The position numbers were made by a program, and so were the translations under genes. From Marinobacterium_A aestuariivivens (GTDB lineage: Bacteria > Pseudomonadota > Gammaproteobacteria > Pseudomonadales > Balneatricaceae), in assembly GCF_042661465.1 (NCBI RefSeq), contig NZ_JBHSWE010000001.1, positions 3,100,001 through 3,164,000 of the forward strand: a stretch of DNA of 64,000 nt, given 5' to 3'. Below, one piece after another: positions 47,536 to 58,162 of this stretch; the first letter of the stretch is position 1, and each line of letters starts with the position of its first letter. Below the pieces are notes generated by a model, which made no database searches, was not told the origin of the DNA, and was given only the letters and a program-made list of their open reading frames with translations.

Positions 47536-48513
47536 ATGGCTAACATGAACCTGTTGCAGGCGGTCAACAACGCCCTGGATATCGCCATGGCGAGCGACGA
47601 CAAGGTGGTATGCTTCGGCGAAGACGTCGGGGTCTTCGGAGGCGTGTTCCGGGCCACCAGCCATCTGCAGGAAAAATACGGCCGGGCACGCTGCTTCAAT
47701 ACGCCGCTGGTGGAGCAGGGCATCATCGGCTTCGCCAACGGCCTGGCGGCCCAGGGGGCGGTGCCGGTGGCCGAGATCCAGTTCGCCGACTACATCTTTC
47801 CCGCCTTCGACCAGATCGTCAACGAGGCCGCCAAGTTCCGCTACCGCTCCGGCAACCTCTTCGATGTCGGCGGCCTGACCATCCGCACGCCCTACGGCGG
47901 CGGCATCGCCGGCGGTCTCTACCATTCCCAGTCGCCGGAGGCGTATTTCGCCCACACGCCGGGCCTCAATATCGTCGTGCCGCGCAATCCCCACCAGGCC
48001 AAGGGACTGCTGCTGGCGGCGATCCGCGATCCCAACCCGGTGCTGTTCTTCGAGCCGAAGCGGATCTACCGGGCGTCGGTCGGCGAGGTGCCGGAAGAAG
48101 ACTACGAGCTGCCTCTGGGGCAGGCCGAAGTCCTCAGGGAGGGCGAGGACATCAGCCTGCTGGCCTGGGGTGCCCAGATGGAGTTCGTGGAAAAGGCGGC
48201 GGCGCTGGCGGAAAAGGAGGGTATCTCCTGCGAGGTGATCGACCTGCGCAGCATCCTGCCCTGGGACATCGACACCGTGGCCCGGTCGGTGATGAAAACC
48301 GGACGCCTGCTGATTAGCCACGAAGCGCCCCTGACCGGCGGCTTTGCCGGCGAGATCGCCGCCACGATACAGGAGCGCTGCTTCCTTAATCTCGAATCGC
48401 CCATATGCCGGGTCACCGGCCTCGATACGCCTTTCCCGCTGGTGCTGGAAAAGGAATACCTGCCGGATCACCTCAAGATCTTCGAGGCGATCAAGAACAG
48501 CATTCATTTTTAG
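47536..48513 (+). CDS. bkdA2: Branched-chain 2-oxoacid dehydrogenase E1 beta
   Basis: 325 residues, the partner of E1 alpha forming the alpha2beta2 decarboxylase. Characteristic blocks are VVCFGEDVGVFGGVFRAT, FNTPLVEQGIIGFANGLAAQ, EIQFADYIFPAFDQIVNEAA, TIRTPYGGGIAGGLYHSQSP and the C-terminal VIDLRSILPWDIDTV and LISHEAP. Intact, though read in the same frame as the shifted end of E1 alpha, which makes the two look fused. Confidence 0.95.
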   Translation: MANMNLLQAVNNALDIAMASDDKVVCFGEDVGVFGGVFRATSHLQEKYGRARCFNTPLVEQGIIGFANGLAAQGAVPVAEIQFADYIFPAFDQIVNEAAKFRYRSGNLFDVGGLTIRTPYGGGIAGGLYHSQSPEAYFAHTPGLNIVVPRNPHQAKGLLLAAIRDPNPVLFFEPKRIYRASVGEVPEEDYELPLGQAEVLREGEDISLLAWGAQMEFVEKAAALAEKEGISCEVIDLRSILPWDIDTVARSVMKTGRLLISHEAPLTGGFAGEIAATIQERCFLNLESPICRVTGLDTPFPLVLEKEYLPDHLKIFEAIKNSIHF

Positions 48514-48524
48514 CGGAGGGAGCC

Positions 48525-49820
48525 ATGATCAAAGACTTTGTGCTGCCCGATATCGGGGAAGGGATCGTCGAATGCGAGCTGGTCGAATGGCTGATCAATG
48601 AAGGCGATGTGATCGCTGAAGACCAGCCGGTCGCCGATGTGATGACCGACAAGGCGCTGGTGCAGATCCCGTCGCCCTTCGGTGGGCGGGTGGTGCGCCT
48701 GCACTACAAGGAAGGCGAGATCGCCAAGGTGCATTCGCCGCTGTTCACGGTGGAGCTGGAGCCGGACAGTGCAGCCGCAGCGGAGCCGGTCGAGGGCGCT
48801 GCGGAACCGCCTGCTTCAGCCACGCCCGCGGCGCCCAGCGTCGCCGAATCGCCGCCCGCCAGCGGGGCGCCCGAGGCCAGCCCGCCGGCGCCGGAAGAGC
48901 CGGGCAAACCCTGGCGCCGCGGCAAGGTGCTGGCCGGGCCGGCCGTGCGTCGCCTGGGGCGTGAATACGGGCTGGACCTGACCCGGGTACCGGGCAGCGG
49001 CAAGGACGGACGCATTCTGAAGGAGGATGTGTTGCGCTATCGCGAGGACCTGACGGCGTCGACCGCCGCCGCCTCACCCCGGGCTGCCGTCGAAGCGGAG
49101 CAGCAATCGAGGGGCGAGGTGCGGGTCGAGCCGATTCGTGGTATCAGGGCCGCCATGGCGAAACGGATGGTCGAGGCGGTAGCGGGCATCCCCCACTTCA
49201 CCTACGGCGACGAAGTGGAGATGGGCGCGCTGCTGACGCTGCGTGCCCAGCTGAAACCGAAAGCGGAACAGCAGGGCGTGCGCCTGACCCTGATGCCGTT
49301 CTTCATGAAGGCGCTGGCGCTGGCGATACAGCAGTTCCCGATCCTGAACAGCCGGGTCAACGACGACTGTACCGAGCTGCATTATCAGCCGAGCTGCAAT
49401 ATCGGCATGGCGGTGGACTCCAGGATCGGGCTGCTGGTGCCGAACGTCAAGGGCGTGGAGCGCCTGAGCATCCTGGCGATCGCCCGCGAGGTGCAGCGTC
49501 TGACCGAGGCCGCTCGCGCCGGGCAACTGAAGCAGGAGGATCTGCAGGATGGCACGATCAGCCTCTCGAATATCGGTGCGCTGGGCGGAACCTATATGGT
49601 GCCGGTGGTCAGCAAGCCCGAGGTGGCGATCGTGGCGCTGGGCAAGACCCGACCCCTGCCGCGTTTCGATGCCGACGGCCAGGTGGTGGCCAGCCAGATC
49701 ATGAACATCAGCTGGTCCGGCGATCATCGCGTGCTCGACGGTGCCACCATGGCCCGTTTCAGCAACCTCTGGAAAAGCTATCTCGAGGATCCGGCCTCGA
49801 TGCTGCTGGAGCTGGCCTGA
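48525..49820 (+). CDS. bkdB: Branched-chain 2-oxoacid dehydrogenase E2 (lipoyl acyltransferase)
   Basis: 431 residues: lipoyl domain with the modified lysine K43 in MTDKALVQIPSP, an Ala/Pro-rich linker, an E3/E1-binding segment (LAGPAVRRLGREYGLDLTRV) and the catalytic core with SWSGDHRVLDGATMARF. Transfers the branched-chain acyl group to CoA. GGAGG precedes the ATG. No lipoamide dehydrogenase (E3) gene follows, so E3 must be shared with other complexes. Confidence 0.94.
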   Translation: MIKDFVLPDIGEGIVECELVEWLINEGDVIAEDQPVADVMTDKALVQIPSPFGGRVVRLHYKEGEIAKVHSPLFTVELEPDSAAAAEPVEGAAEPPASATPAAPSVAESPPASGAPEASPPAPEEPGKPWRRGKVLAGPAVRRLGREYGLDLTRVPGSGKDGRILKEDVLRYREDLTASTAAASPRAAVEAEQQSRGEVRVEPIRGIRAAMAKRMVEAVAGIPHFTYGDEVEMGALLTLRAQLKPKAEQQGVRLTLMPFFMKALALAIQQFPILNSRVNDDCTELHYQPSCNIGMAVDSRIGLLVPNVKGVERLSILAIAREVQRLTEAARAGQLKQEDLQDGTISLSNIGALGGTYMVPVVSKPEVAIVALGKTRPLPRFDADGQVVASQIMNISWSGDHRVLDGATMARFSNLWKSYLEDPASMLLELA

Positions 49821-49824
49821 GGCC

Positions 49825-49854
49825 GATGCCGGGCGATGCCCGTCGCCCGGCATC
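49825..49854 (+). terminator. Hairpin after the bkd operon
   Basis: GATGCCGGGCGA and TCGCCCGGCATC form a perfect 12-bp stem with a 6-nt loop, beginning 4 nt after the bkdB stop codon. A weak T-containing stretch follows (GTGTAAGCTGT). It is the best terminator candidate in the window. Confidence 0.6.
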
Positions 49855-49895
49855 CGGTGTAAGCTGTATATTCAGGATTCATTCCGGATCGAGCC

Positions 49896-51710
49896 ATGGC
49901 CCAGGAGACACTGCAACAGTTCTACATACCGGAAGAGCAGTCGATCTACCTGCTCAGCCACGACGACGCCAAGAAGCTCAAGGACTGGTTCAGGCTCTGC
50001 GAGGCGCAGCTCGAGCAGCTTGGCTATCGGGATATCGAGCTGATCGGCAAGGGCGCCTTCGGCTTCGTATTCGCGGGTGTATCGGCCTGGGGCGAGTCCC
50101 TGGTGTTCAAGTTCTCCCGCATCACCCTGCCTGCGCACTACAAGGAGCGTCTGGAGGAGGAGGCCTTCATGCTCGGGCTGGTGGAGCACTCCCATGTCCC
50201 GCGGCTGATTGCCTTTCAAGCGATGCGCGGGCAGCCGATCCTGGCGATGGAGCGGGCCCGGGGCCGCGACCTGGAGCAGCTGTCGCTCGAATGGGGGCCG
50301 CTGTCGCCGCGGCGGGTGGTGCGGATCGCGGCACAGTTGGCGGATATCCTGCAGACATTGCGCCACCACCCCGGCAAGCCGATCGTCCACGGCGACATCA
50401 AACCCTCCAATATCGTCTTTGACCCGGACAGCGAAAGGGTGGCGCTGATCGACTGGGGGTCGTCGGTCTTCGCGCAGCTGGACGAGCACAATCAGCCGGT
50501 GGCCAGCAGCGTCATGGAGCTGATGTCGGACAGCATGCAGCAGACCAACGCCCGGCTCGGCGATGTCTATTTTATCGGTGAGGCCCAGCTCAACGGCGGC
50601 CTGTCCTCGCCCCGGTTCGACGAGGAAGGGCTGGCCGGCACCCTCTATGCGCTGGCGTCCGGACAGTCCTGTCGCTTTGGCCACAAAGCCATTCCGCCGA
50701 CCTCGCTGGGGCTGCCGGTGGAGTTCGCCCGGGTGCTGGAGGCGATGCTGGCGCCCGATCCGGCCCTACGCGCGCGTGCCGGCGACTACTTCCTCGCCGA
50801 AATGCCCCGCATGGCCCGGATCGTCATGGAAGATCTGCCGGTCGCGTCGCCGGCGCCGCTGGTGCCGGTCTGGCTGCGGCCGGGGAACCGGGACATCGAC
50901 ACCGTGGTGTACAGCTCGCGCAAGTCCTTCCTGCGGGAAGAGGGGGCGCACGAGGTGCTGCAGGCACTCGACGAAGCGCCGCTGGATCGCTACTACAAGG
51001 ACTTCCTGCAGGGCATGGGCGATACCGAGAAGGCTTTTCTGGCCGCGGTCAGCCGCCTGGGCAAGTATCCGGTGGTCGGAGGGTTGGCGGTGCGCTGGGA
51101 GGCCAGCGGCGTCTATATCGATTCGAGTCTGAACCTGCACGACGAACACCTGCGCGCCTCCTTCACTGCTTCGGTCAACAACATGGTGAACCTGGCACGG
51201 GCCATCAACCGGAGTGGGATTTTCAAAAGCTGCCTGTTCGATGCCCGGGATACGCTGCATATCGACCGTGCCGATCAGGATCAGCCGTTTACCGCCCCGG
51301 CAGGAATGGCGCTGCCCTACGAGGTCAGCGCGGCGCCGGACATCGAAGATCAGGCCCGGCTGCACTCCTATTTCGAGGACGGGCGCGATCCCGACGAGTA
51401 TCTCGACCTGCCGCGCCGGATCATGGAGATACTCGCCCAGCTCAATCGCATCCATCATACCGGGCTGATCATTTTCGAGAGCCTGCCGACCCACCTGAAA
51501 ATACACAGCTACTACCGGCTGCTGGATCCGGAGCGTGAAGCCGAGTTCGGCGACTGCCTGGACAGGATCCTGCAAAGCCTTCCGCTGATAAAAGGGCTGG
51601 GGGTGTCGGGCTTCATGAAAATGCCCTACAAGGACACCCGCTTCTTCAGCCACATCGAGCGCCTGCCGGAAAAATACTATCCCCGGGATCCCCGCAAATT
51701 TCGGCTTTGA
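49896..51710 (+). CDS. Eukaryotic-like protein kinase with unknown C-terminal domain
   Basis: 604 residues. Kinase domain about 45-315: glycine loop LIGKGAFGFVFAG (50-61), ATP lysine K72 in LVFKFSR, catalytic loop IVHGDIKPSNIVFD (163-176) and a DWG in place of DFG (LIDWGSS, 186-188). HGD instead of HRD resembles the small-molecule and non-RD kinase types. Residues about 330-604 form a conserved-looking but unrecognised domain (AVSRLGKYPVVGGLAVRWEA, ILAQLNRIHHTGLIIFESLP). No membrane segment. It follows bkdB after a hairpin and stands alone, with no phosphatase or FHA neighbour. Confidence 0.78.
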   Translation: MAQETLQQFYIPEEQSIYLLSHDDAKKLKDWFRLCEAQLEQLGYRDIELIGKGAFGFVFAGVSAWGESLVFKFSRITLPAHYKERLEEEAFMLGLVEHSHVPRLIAFQAMRGQPILAMERARGRDLEQLSLEWGPLSPRRVVRIAAQLADILQTLRHHPGKPIVHGDIKPSNIVFDPDSERVALIDWGSSVFAQLDEHNQPVASSVMELMSDSMQQTNARLGDVYFIGEAQLNGGLSSPRFDEEGLAGTLYALASGQSCRFGHKAIPPTSLGLPVEFARVLEAMLAPDPALRARAGDYFLAEMPRMARIVMEDLPVASPAPLVPVWLRPGNRDIDTVVYSSRKSFLREEGAHEVLQALDEAPLDRYYKDFLQGMGDTEKAFLAAVSRLGKYPVVGGLAVRWEASGVYIDSSLNLHDEHLRASFTASVNNMVNLARAINRSGIFKSCLFDARDTLHIDRADQDQPFTAPAGMALPYEVSAAPDIEDQARLHSYFEDGRDPDEYLDLPRRIMEILAQLNRIHHTGLIIFESLPTHLKIHSYYRLLDPEREAEFGDCLDRILQSLPLIKGLGVSGFMKMPYKDTRFFSHIERLPEKYYPRDPRKFRL

Positions 51711-51739
51711 TGCGCGGGGCGTCGACGACCCTACGGCCT

Positions 51740-52132
51740 CGGGCCTCGAAAACCAGTCAACAGTTCGTGGCCGGCGAGGATGGCCGCGAGCTGGCGAATT
51801 ATGCCCTGGCATCGAGCGCGATCGCTGTCGATGCCGCTCCGGGACGCTTTCGCCGCAACATGCCGAATCCGATTCCGGTGGTTGTCCTGGGCCGGCTGGC
51901 CGTGGATCAAGCCCTGCAGGGCAAGGGCTTCGGTCGCGCCCTGGTGCGGGATGCCGGACTGCGCGTCATCCGGGCGGCAGACACCATTGGTATTCGCGGT
52001 ATGATCGTGCACGCCCTGTCGGACGAGGCGAAGGCTCTATAGGAGCGAATCGGCTTCGAGCCGTCACCGATCGATCCGATGATGCTGATGGTCACGCTGG
52101 CCGACTTGAAGGGCGCAAGCCTTCTCACCTGA
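51740..52132 (+). pseudogene. Remnant of a TacT/AtaT-type GNAT toxin
   Basis: Translates as the C-terminal two thirds of a type II toxin of the GNAT family: ELANYALASSAIAVDAAPG, RRNMPNPIPVVVLGRLAVDQ, LQGKGFGRALVRDAGLRV (acetyl-CoA loop) and MIVHALSDEAKAL. A TAG at 52040-52042 interrupts the usual F/LYERIGF motif; past it the frame reads ERIGFEPSPIDPMMLMVTLA to a TGA at 52130. The N-terminal 50 residues of the family are missing and no DUF1778 antitoxin gene precedes it. Decayed toxin-antitoxin remnant. Confidence 0.75.
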
Positions 52133-52258
52133 CCTTCACATGTGAAAGTCCGTATGACGAAATCAACACTTCCATCTAGAGCGAAACCGGTGCCGAGGCC
52201 CCAGGACATCGATGCCTGAAATAGCAATACAGGGTTATCCGGAAGTCGATCTTTAACC

Positions 52259-52936
52259 TTACCCTTCGAAGCCGTGGAAGGCGGCGAACTCCGAGACCGG
52301 CGCGCGCGGCGTTTCGAGACCGTTCTCGGGCGCATCGCCATCTTCGTAACCCAGCGCGATACCGCAGACCAGGATATCCTCGTCGGGCAGCGGCAGGTGC
52401 CGGCGTACCACCTGGTGGAAATTGGCGAAGGCGGCCTGGGCGCAGCTGTGCAGGCCCTGGCCGCGGGCGGCCAGCAGGATGTTCTGGATGAACATGCCGA
52501 GGTCGATGTAGCTGCCGGTATTGAGGCGCCGGTCCAGACCGATCAGCAGCCCTACCGGGGCATCGAAAAACTGGAAATTGCGCAGCATCTGGATATTGCG
52601 CGCCTCGGTATCGTCGCGGGCGATGCCGAGCTGGTGATACAGCGAAAAGCCGACCTCGCGGCGGCGACCGCGGTACGGCTCGAACCAATCGTCCGGATAG
52701 TAGGCGTACTCGGGCGCGTGCGTACCGGCGTCGTGCTGCGCGGCAGTCAGGATGTCCCGGCACAGCGCGTCCTTGATCTCGCCGGCCACCACCTGCACAT
52801 GCCAGGGCTGTACGTTGTTGCCGCTCGGCGCGCGGGCGGCCAGCTCAAGAATATGCTCGATCGTGGCGCGTGGGATGGCGTCGGGGCGAAAGCGCCGCAC
52901 CGATTTGCGGCTGCGGATGGCGTTGTCGATATGCAT
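52259..52936 (-). CDS. Nitroreductase family oxidoreductase
   Basis: 225-residue FMN enzyme with the family pattern SRKSVRRFRPDAIPRATIEH (flavin phosphate site) and ARAPSGNNVQPWHVQVVAGE, plus the C-terminal ILVCGIALGYEDGDAPENG. The physiological substrate is unknown. It starts 9 nt after the stop of the MarR-type regulator gene on the same strand, so the two are probably co-transcribed. Confidence 0.88.
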   Translation of the reverse strand: MHIDNAIRSRKSVRRFRPDAIPRATIEHILELAARAPSGNNVQPWHVQVVAGEIKDALCRDILTAAQHDAGTHAPEYAYYPDDWFEPYRGRRREVGFSLYHQLGIARDDTEARNIQMLRNFQFFDAPVGLLIGLDRRLNTGSYIDLGMFIQNILLAARGQGLHSCAQAAFANFHQVVRRHLPLPDEDILVCGIALGYEDGDAPENGLETPRAPVSEFAAFHGFEG

Positions 52937-52945
52937 GGCTGTTTC

Positions 52946-53422
52946 CTATTGGGGGGCGGGTTTCTCGGTCGGTTCCAGCGAGATTCCGGCAAGCGTGCCC
53001 TGCAGTTTGTTGAGGAAGTGCAGCAGGCTGACGCTGTCGTCGAAACTGAAACCGTCCAGCCCCTGGGCGTAGAAGTCGTGGATGCGCGACTGCAGGCTGT
53101 TCCAGAAGTCTCGGCCGGTCATCGTCATCTGCACCAGGCGGGCGCGTCGGTCGTCGGGGTGTGGTACGCGCAGCACGTGGCCGTCGCGCTCCATCCGCTT
53201 CAGTACCCCGTCGAGATTCTGGCGGCTGACCACCAGGTATTCGGTCAGCTCGTTGAACGAGATGCCGTCTTCGTAGCCCTCCCGTGACAGCGCGCCCAGT
53301 ACCGCCCACTGCACGGTGCTGATCCCCATCTCCTTCTGCACCTGGCGCTGCAGCACGTTGCCGGTCTGGAAGAGGCGAAAGAAGAGGCGGTTGGGGATGT
53401 CGCCGCTGGTCTGCTGGGTCAT
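52946..53422 (-). CDS. badR: MarR-family regulator, likely BadR
   Basis: 158 residues with a MarR winged helix: NELTEYLVVSRQNLDGVLKR is the recognition region and HPDDRRARLVQMTMTG the wing. Its neighbours (aliB, badI, badH, aliA, badK) match the genes controlled by BadR of Rhodopseudomonas palustris, a repressor relieved by 2-ketocyclohexane-1-carboxyl-CoA. That ligand is inferred, not visible. A candidate operator lies at 58047-58073. Confidence 0.8.
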   Translation of the reverse strand: MTQQTSGDIPNRLFFRLFQTGNVLQRQVQKEMGISTVQWAVLGALSREGYEDGISFNELTEYLVVSRQNLDGVLKRMERDGHVLRVPHPDDRRARLVQMTMTGRDFWNSLQSRIHDFYAQGLDGFSFDDSVSLLHFLNKLQGTLAGISLEPTEKPAPQ

Positions 53423-53487
53423 CTGGAGTCCTTGTCTGTACGGTGGCGTTGCAGGTGACCGCCGGCGCCCGCACCGCCAGGGGTGGT

Positions 53488-54625
53488 TCAGGGGCGGGTG
53501 GCTTCCCGGGCGATGATATTCTTCATGATCTGGGCCGTGCCGTCACCTATTTGCAGCCCCAGCACATCGCGCAGCCGCTGCGCCATCGGAAAATCCTCGT
53601 CGTAGCCCGTGTGGCCGTGGGCCAGCAGGCACTGCTTGACGACGTCGAATGCGAGCTTGGGCGCCCACCACTTGTTCATCGCCGCTTCGCTGTTGTGGGG
53701 CAGGCCGTTGTCCTTGAGCCACAGCGAATAGTAGCACTGTAGCCGGGCGGCGCCGACGTAGGTCTGCAGCTCGGCCAGCGGGTGCGTCAGACCCTGGAAG
53801 GCGGAGAGTGGCTGGTTGAAGGCGTGGCGCTCGTTGAGCCACTGCCGGTCTCGTCCAGCGCCTGCTGGGCCAGGGCCAGCACTGCAGGCCGATCAGCGCG
53901 CGGCTGTAGTCGAAGCCCTGCATCACCTGCTTGAAGCCGCTGTTTTCGTCGCCGAGCAGGTGGCTGGCTGGAATCTCCACCGAGTCGAAGAAGATCGAGC
54001 CGCGCCCGATGGCGTGCTGTCCGAGGTCCTTGAAGCGTGTGGTGCTGATGCCGGGCAGATCCATCGGCACCAGAAAGGCGCTGATACCGCCGGCGCGGGA
54101 CTCCTGGCTGCCGGTGCGGGCGAAGACCACAGCGACGTCGGCCTGATCGGCGATCGAGATCGAGGTCTTTTCGCCATTGAGCACGTAGACATCGCCACGC
54201 CGCTCCGCCTTCAGACGCAGACTGGCGGCGTCGGAGCCGCCATGGGGCTCGGTCAGCGCGATGCAGACCAGCTTGCGGCCGGCGGTGATCTCGGGCAGCC
54301 ACTCGCGCGCCAGTTCGGGCCGTGCGAAGTTGGCGATGATCTGGCCGTTGAGCGAGCACAGCAGCGGCAGGTAGCCGACGTTGAAGTCGCCGCGGGCGAT
54401 TTCTTCGATGATCAGGCCGCTGGTGACGCAGTCCAGGCCGCTGCCGCCGAACTGCTCCGGCAGCTCGCCGCCGAGCAGGCCCCTCCCGCCGAGCTGCTCG
54501 GCGACCTCGCGTTCGATGCGGCCTTCGCGCTCGCGCTCGGCGTAGCGGGGTGCCAGCACTTCGCGGCTGAAGCGGGCCACCATTTCCCGGATCGCGTTTT
54601 GTTCTTCGGTAAATGCAAAATTCAT
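53488..54625 (-). CDS. aliB: Cyclohexanecarboxyl-CoA dehydrogenase AliB, frameshifted twice
   Basis: FAD acyl-CoA dehydrogenase forming cyclohex-1-ene-1-carboxyl-CoA. About 379 residues after repair. It shows FTEEQNAIREMVARFSREVL, IALTEPHGGSDAASLRL (flavin and substrate site), VMQGFDYSRALIGLQC and, after two indels near 53880 and 53850, ALAQQALDETG, then QWLNERHAFNQPLSAFQGL and DGTAQIMKNIIAREATRP. GGAGG lies 5 nt before the ATG. It is the last catabolic gene of the minus-strand operon. General acyl-CoA dehydrogenase is the alternative, but context favours AliB. Confidence 0.88.
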
Positions 54626-54674
54626 CTCGGCCTCCAGGGCGTTCGCGCCGGGCGGGTAGGCCCGGCGCGATCGA

Positions 54675-55457
54675 TTATTTGTAGAACTTGCGGAATTCCG
54701 GCTTGCGCTTTTCCTTGAAGGCGTTGACGCCCTCCTGCGACTCAGCCGTGTTGTAGTAGAGACTCAATGCCTGCATGCCCAGGGCGCCGATGCCGCCGAT
54801 GTTGTCGCTGTCGGCATTGAAGGAGCGCTTGGCGATGGCCAGCGCCGTCGGACTCTTTTCGAGAATCTCGTCACACCAGGCACGCACCTCGGCGTCGAGA
54901 TGGTCGTGCGGCACCACGGCATTGCACAGGCCCCAGTCCAGTGCCTGCTGGGCGCTGTAGCGGCGGCACAGGTACCAGATCTCGCGGGCGCGCTTCTCGC
55001 CGATGACGCGGGCCATGTAGGCGGTACCGAAGCCCGGGTCGACCGAGCCGACCTTGGGGCCGACCTGGCCGAACTGGGCCTTGTTGGAGGCAATGGTGAG
55101 ATCGCAGACCAGTGCCAGCACGTGGCCGCCGCCGACCGCGAAGCCCTGCACCCGGGCGATGACGGGTTTGGGCACTTCGCGAATGAGGCGCTGCAGCTCC
55201 TCGACCGGCAACCCGATCAGACCGCGGCCGTCATACTGGCCCTCGTGGGCGCCCTGGTCGCCGCCGGTGCAGAACGCCTTGTCGCCGGCACCGGTCAGGA
55301 CGATGACGCCGATCTCCTTGTTCCAGCCGGCGCGGTGGAAGGCGTCGAGCAGTTCCATGCAGGTCTGGCCGCGGAAGGCGTTGTAGCGCTCCGGACGGTT
55401 GATGGTGATGGTGGCGACGCCATTGTCTTCGCTGTAGAGGATATCTTCGTATTGCAT
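54675..55457 (-). CDS. badI: 2-ketocyclohexanecarboxyl-CoA hydrolase BadI
   Basis: Crotonase-fold hydrolase that cleaves the ring of 2-ketocyclohexane-1-carboxyl-CoA to pimeloyl-CoA. The 260-residue protein resembles MenB-type crotonases more than hydratases: INRPERYNAFRGQTCMELLD, AFCTGGDQGAHEGQYDGRG and VGGGHVLALVCDLTIASNKA. The GDQ motif and YDGRG fit BadI. AGGAG lies 8 nt before the start. Between badH and aliB, as in R. palustris-like clusters. Confidence 0.92.
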   Translation of the reverse strand: MQYEDILYSEDNGVATITINRPERYNAFRGQTCMELLDAFHRAGWNKEIGVIVLTGAGDKAFCTGGDQGAHEGQYDGRGLIGLPVEELQRLIREVPKPVIARVQGFAVGGGHVLALVCDLTIASNKAQFGQVGPKVGSVDPGFGTAYMARVIGEKRAREIWYLCRRYSAQQALDWGLCNAVVPHDHLDAEVRAWCDEILEKSPTALAIAKRSFNADSDNIGGIGALGMQALSLYYNTAESQEGVNAFKEKRKPEFRKFYK

Positions 55458-55491
55458 ATGTCTGTCTCCTGGGGCTGTGGATAAGTCCCGG

Positions 55492-56259
55492 TCAGCCGGC
55501 CATGGTCAGGCCGCCGGATACGCTGATCACCTGGCCGGTAATGAAATTGGCGTCGTCACTGGCGAGCATCGCGACGAGACCGGGGTAGTCCTCGGGCTGG
55601 GCGATGCGGCCCAGCGGAATGGCGCGGCGGAAGGCCTCGACAAGCTTGTCGGGGTTGCTGGAAGTGGACGCCACGTCCTTGAGCAGGGCAGTATCGGTCG
55701 GTCCCGGGCAGACCACGTTGAGGTTGATGCCCTTGCCCGCGAGTTCGCGCGCCAGCGTCTTCGTCAGGCCCACCAGACCCGCCTTGCAGGCGGCGTAGAC
55801 CGCCTCACCGGACGAGCCGACGCGGGCGGCGTCGGAGGCGATATTGATGACCTTGCCGCCGCCGGCCTCGATCATCAGCGGCAGTGCCGTATGGTGCATG
55901 TTCAGCGCGCCGGTCAGGTTTACCGCGATCAGCTGATCCCACATTCCCGGCTCGGTTTTAAGGAATGGCATGAAACGGTCGAAGGCGGCATTGTTGACCA
56001 GCACCTGCGGCAGGCCGAGTTCCCGCGCGACCGCTTCGACGGTCGCGGACACGGCGTCATAGTCGGTGATGTCGGCGGTGTAGGCGCGGGCACTTCCACC
56101 GTTCTCCTGAATCAGGTCGACGGTAGCCTGGGCCGCGGCCGGGTCGCGGTCGAGCACCGCGACCTTGCAACCCTCTTCGGCGAAACGGCGGCAGATGGCA
56201 CTGCCGATGCCGCCGCCGCCGCCGGTGACGATGACCACTTTGTTTTCCAGTCCTTTCAT
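55492..56259 (-). CDS. badH: 2-hydroxycyclohexanecarboxyl-CoA dehydrogenase BadH
   Basis: 255-residue short-chain dehydrogenase oxidising 2-hydroxycyclohexane-1-carboxyl-CoA with NAD. It has VIVTGGGGGIGSAICRRFAE (TGxxxGIG), VLVNNAAFDRF (NNAA), the catalytic Ser-Tyr-Lys in INIASDAARVGSSGEAVYAA and CKAGLVGLTK, and CPGPTDTALL. Placed 30 nt downstream of aliA. Confidence 0.92.
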   Translation of the reverse strand: MKGLENKVVIVTGGGGGIGSAICRRFAEEGCKVAVLDRDPAAAQATVDLIQENGGSARAYTADITDYDAVSATVEAVARELGLPQVLVNNAAFDRFMPFLKTEPGMWDQLIAVNLTGALNMHHTALPLMIEAGGGKVINIASDAARVGSSGEAVYAACKAGLVGLTKTLARELAGKGINLNVVCPGPTDTALLKDVASTSSNPDKLVEAFRRAIPLGRIAQPEDYPGLVAMLASDDANFITGQVISVSGGLTMAG

Positions 56260-56289
56260 TCTCAGTTACCTCGTGCTTCAGGTGTTTTT

Positions 56290-57972
<1,683 letters not shown>

Positions 57973-58046
57973 GATCTATCCCGGTTATATATGTTGTTTT
58001 TGTAGATCGGTGGTAATGCCTGATAACGAGTTAGACGATACGCCCT

Positions 58047-58097
58047 GACAAAATAATATGTCAATATATTGTCTTTAAATTTTATTGTGGCTAGACT
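58047..58097 (+). promoter_or_regulatory. badK promoter with overlapping inverted repeat, candidate BadR operator
   Basis: TTGTCT (58069-58074) and TAGACT (58092-58097) are 17 nt apart and resemble -35 and -10 elements. Overlapping the -35 is an inverted repeat with arms GACAAAATA (58047-58055) and TATATTGTC (58065-58073), 8 of 9 bases pairing. It lies in the AT-rich gap between the divergent aliA and badK genes, so one site could control both operons. Confidence 0.5.
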
Positions 58098-58162
58098 GGC
58101 TTCAGGTTTCGGGCGCGGTGGCCGATTCGTAGCCGCCGCCAAACAACAAGACAGGAGGCGAC

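Noticed and set aside
46318..48513. An apparent E1 alpha-E1 beta fusion of 731 codons
   Set aside because: A single extra C near 47406 places E1 alpha in the frame of E1 beta. Removing it restores a proper E1 alpha end and a separate E1 beta start 2 nt later.
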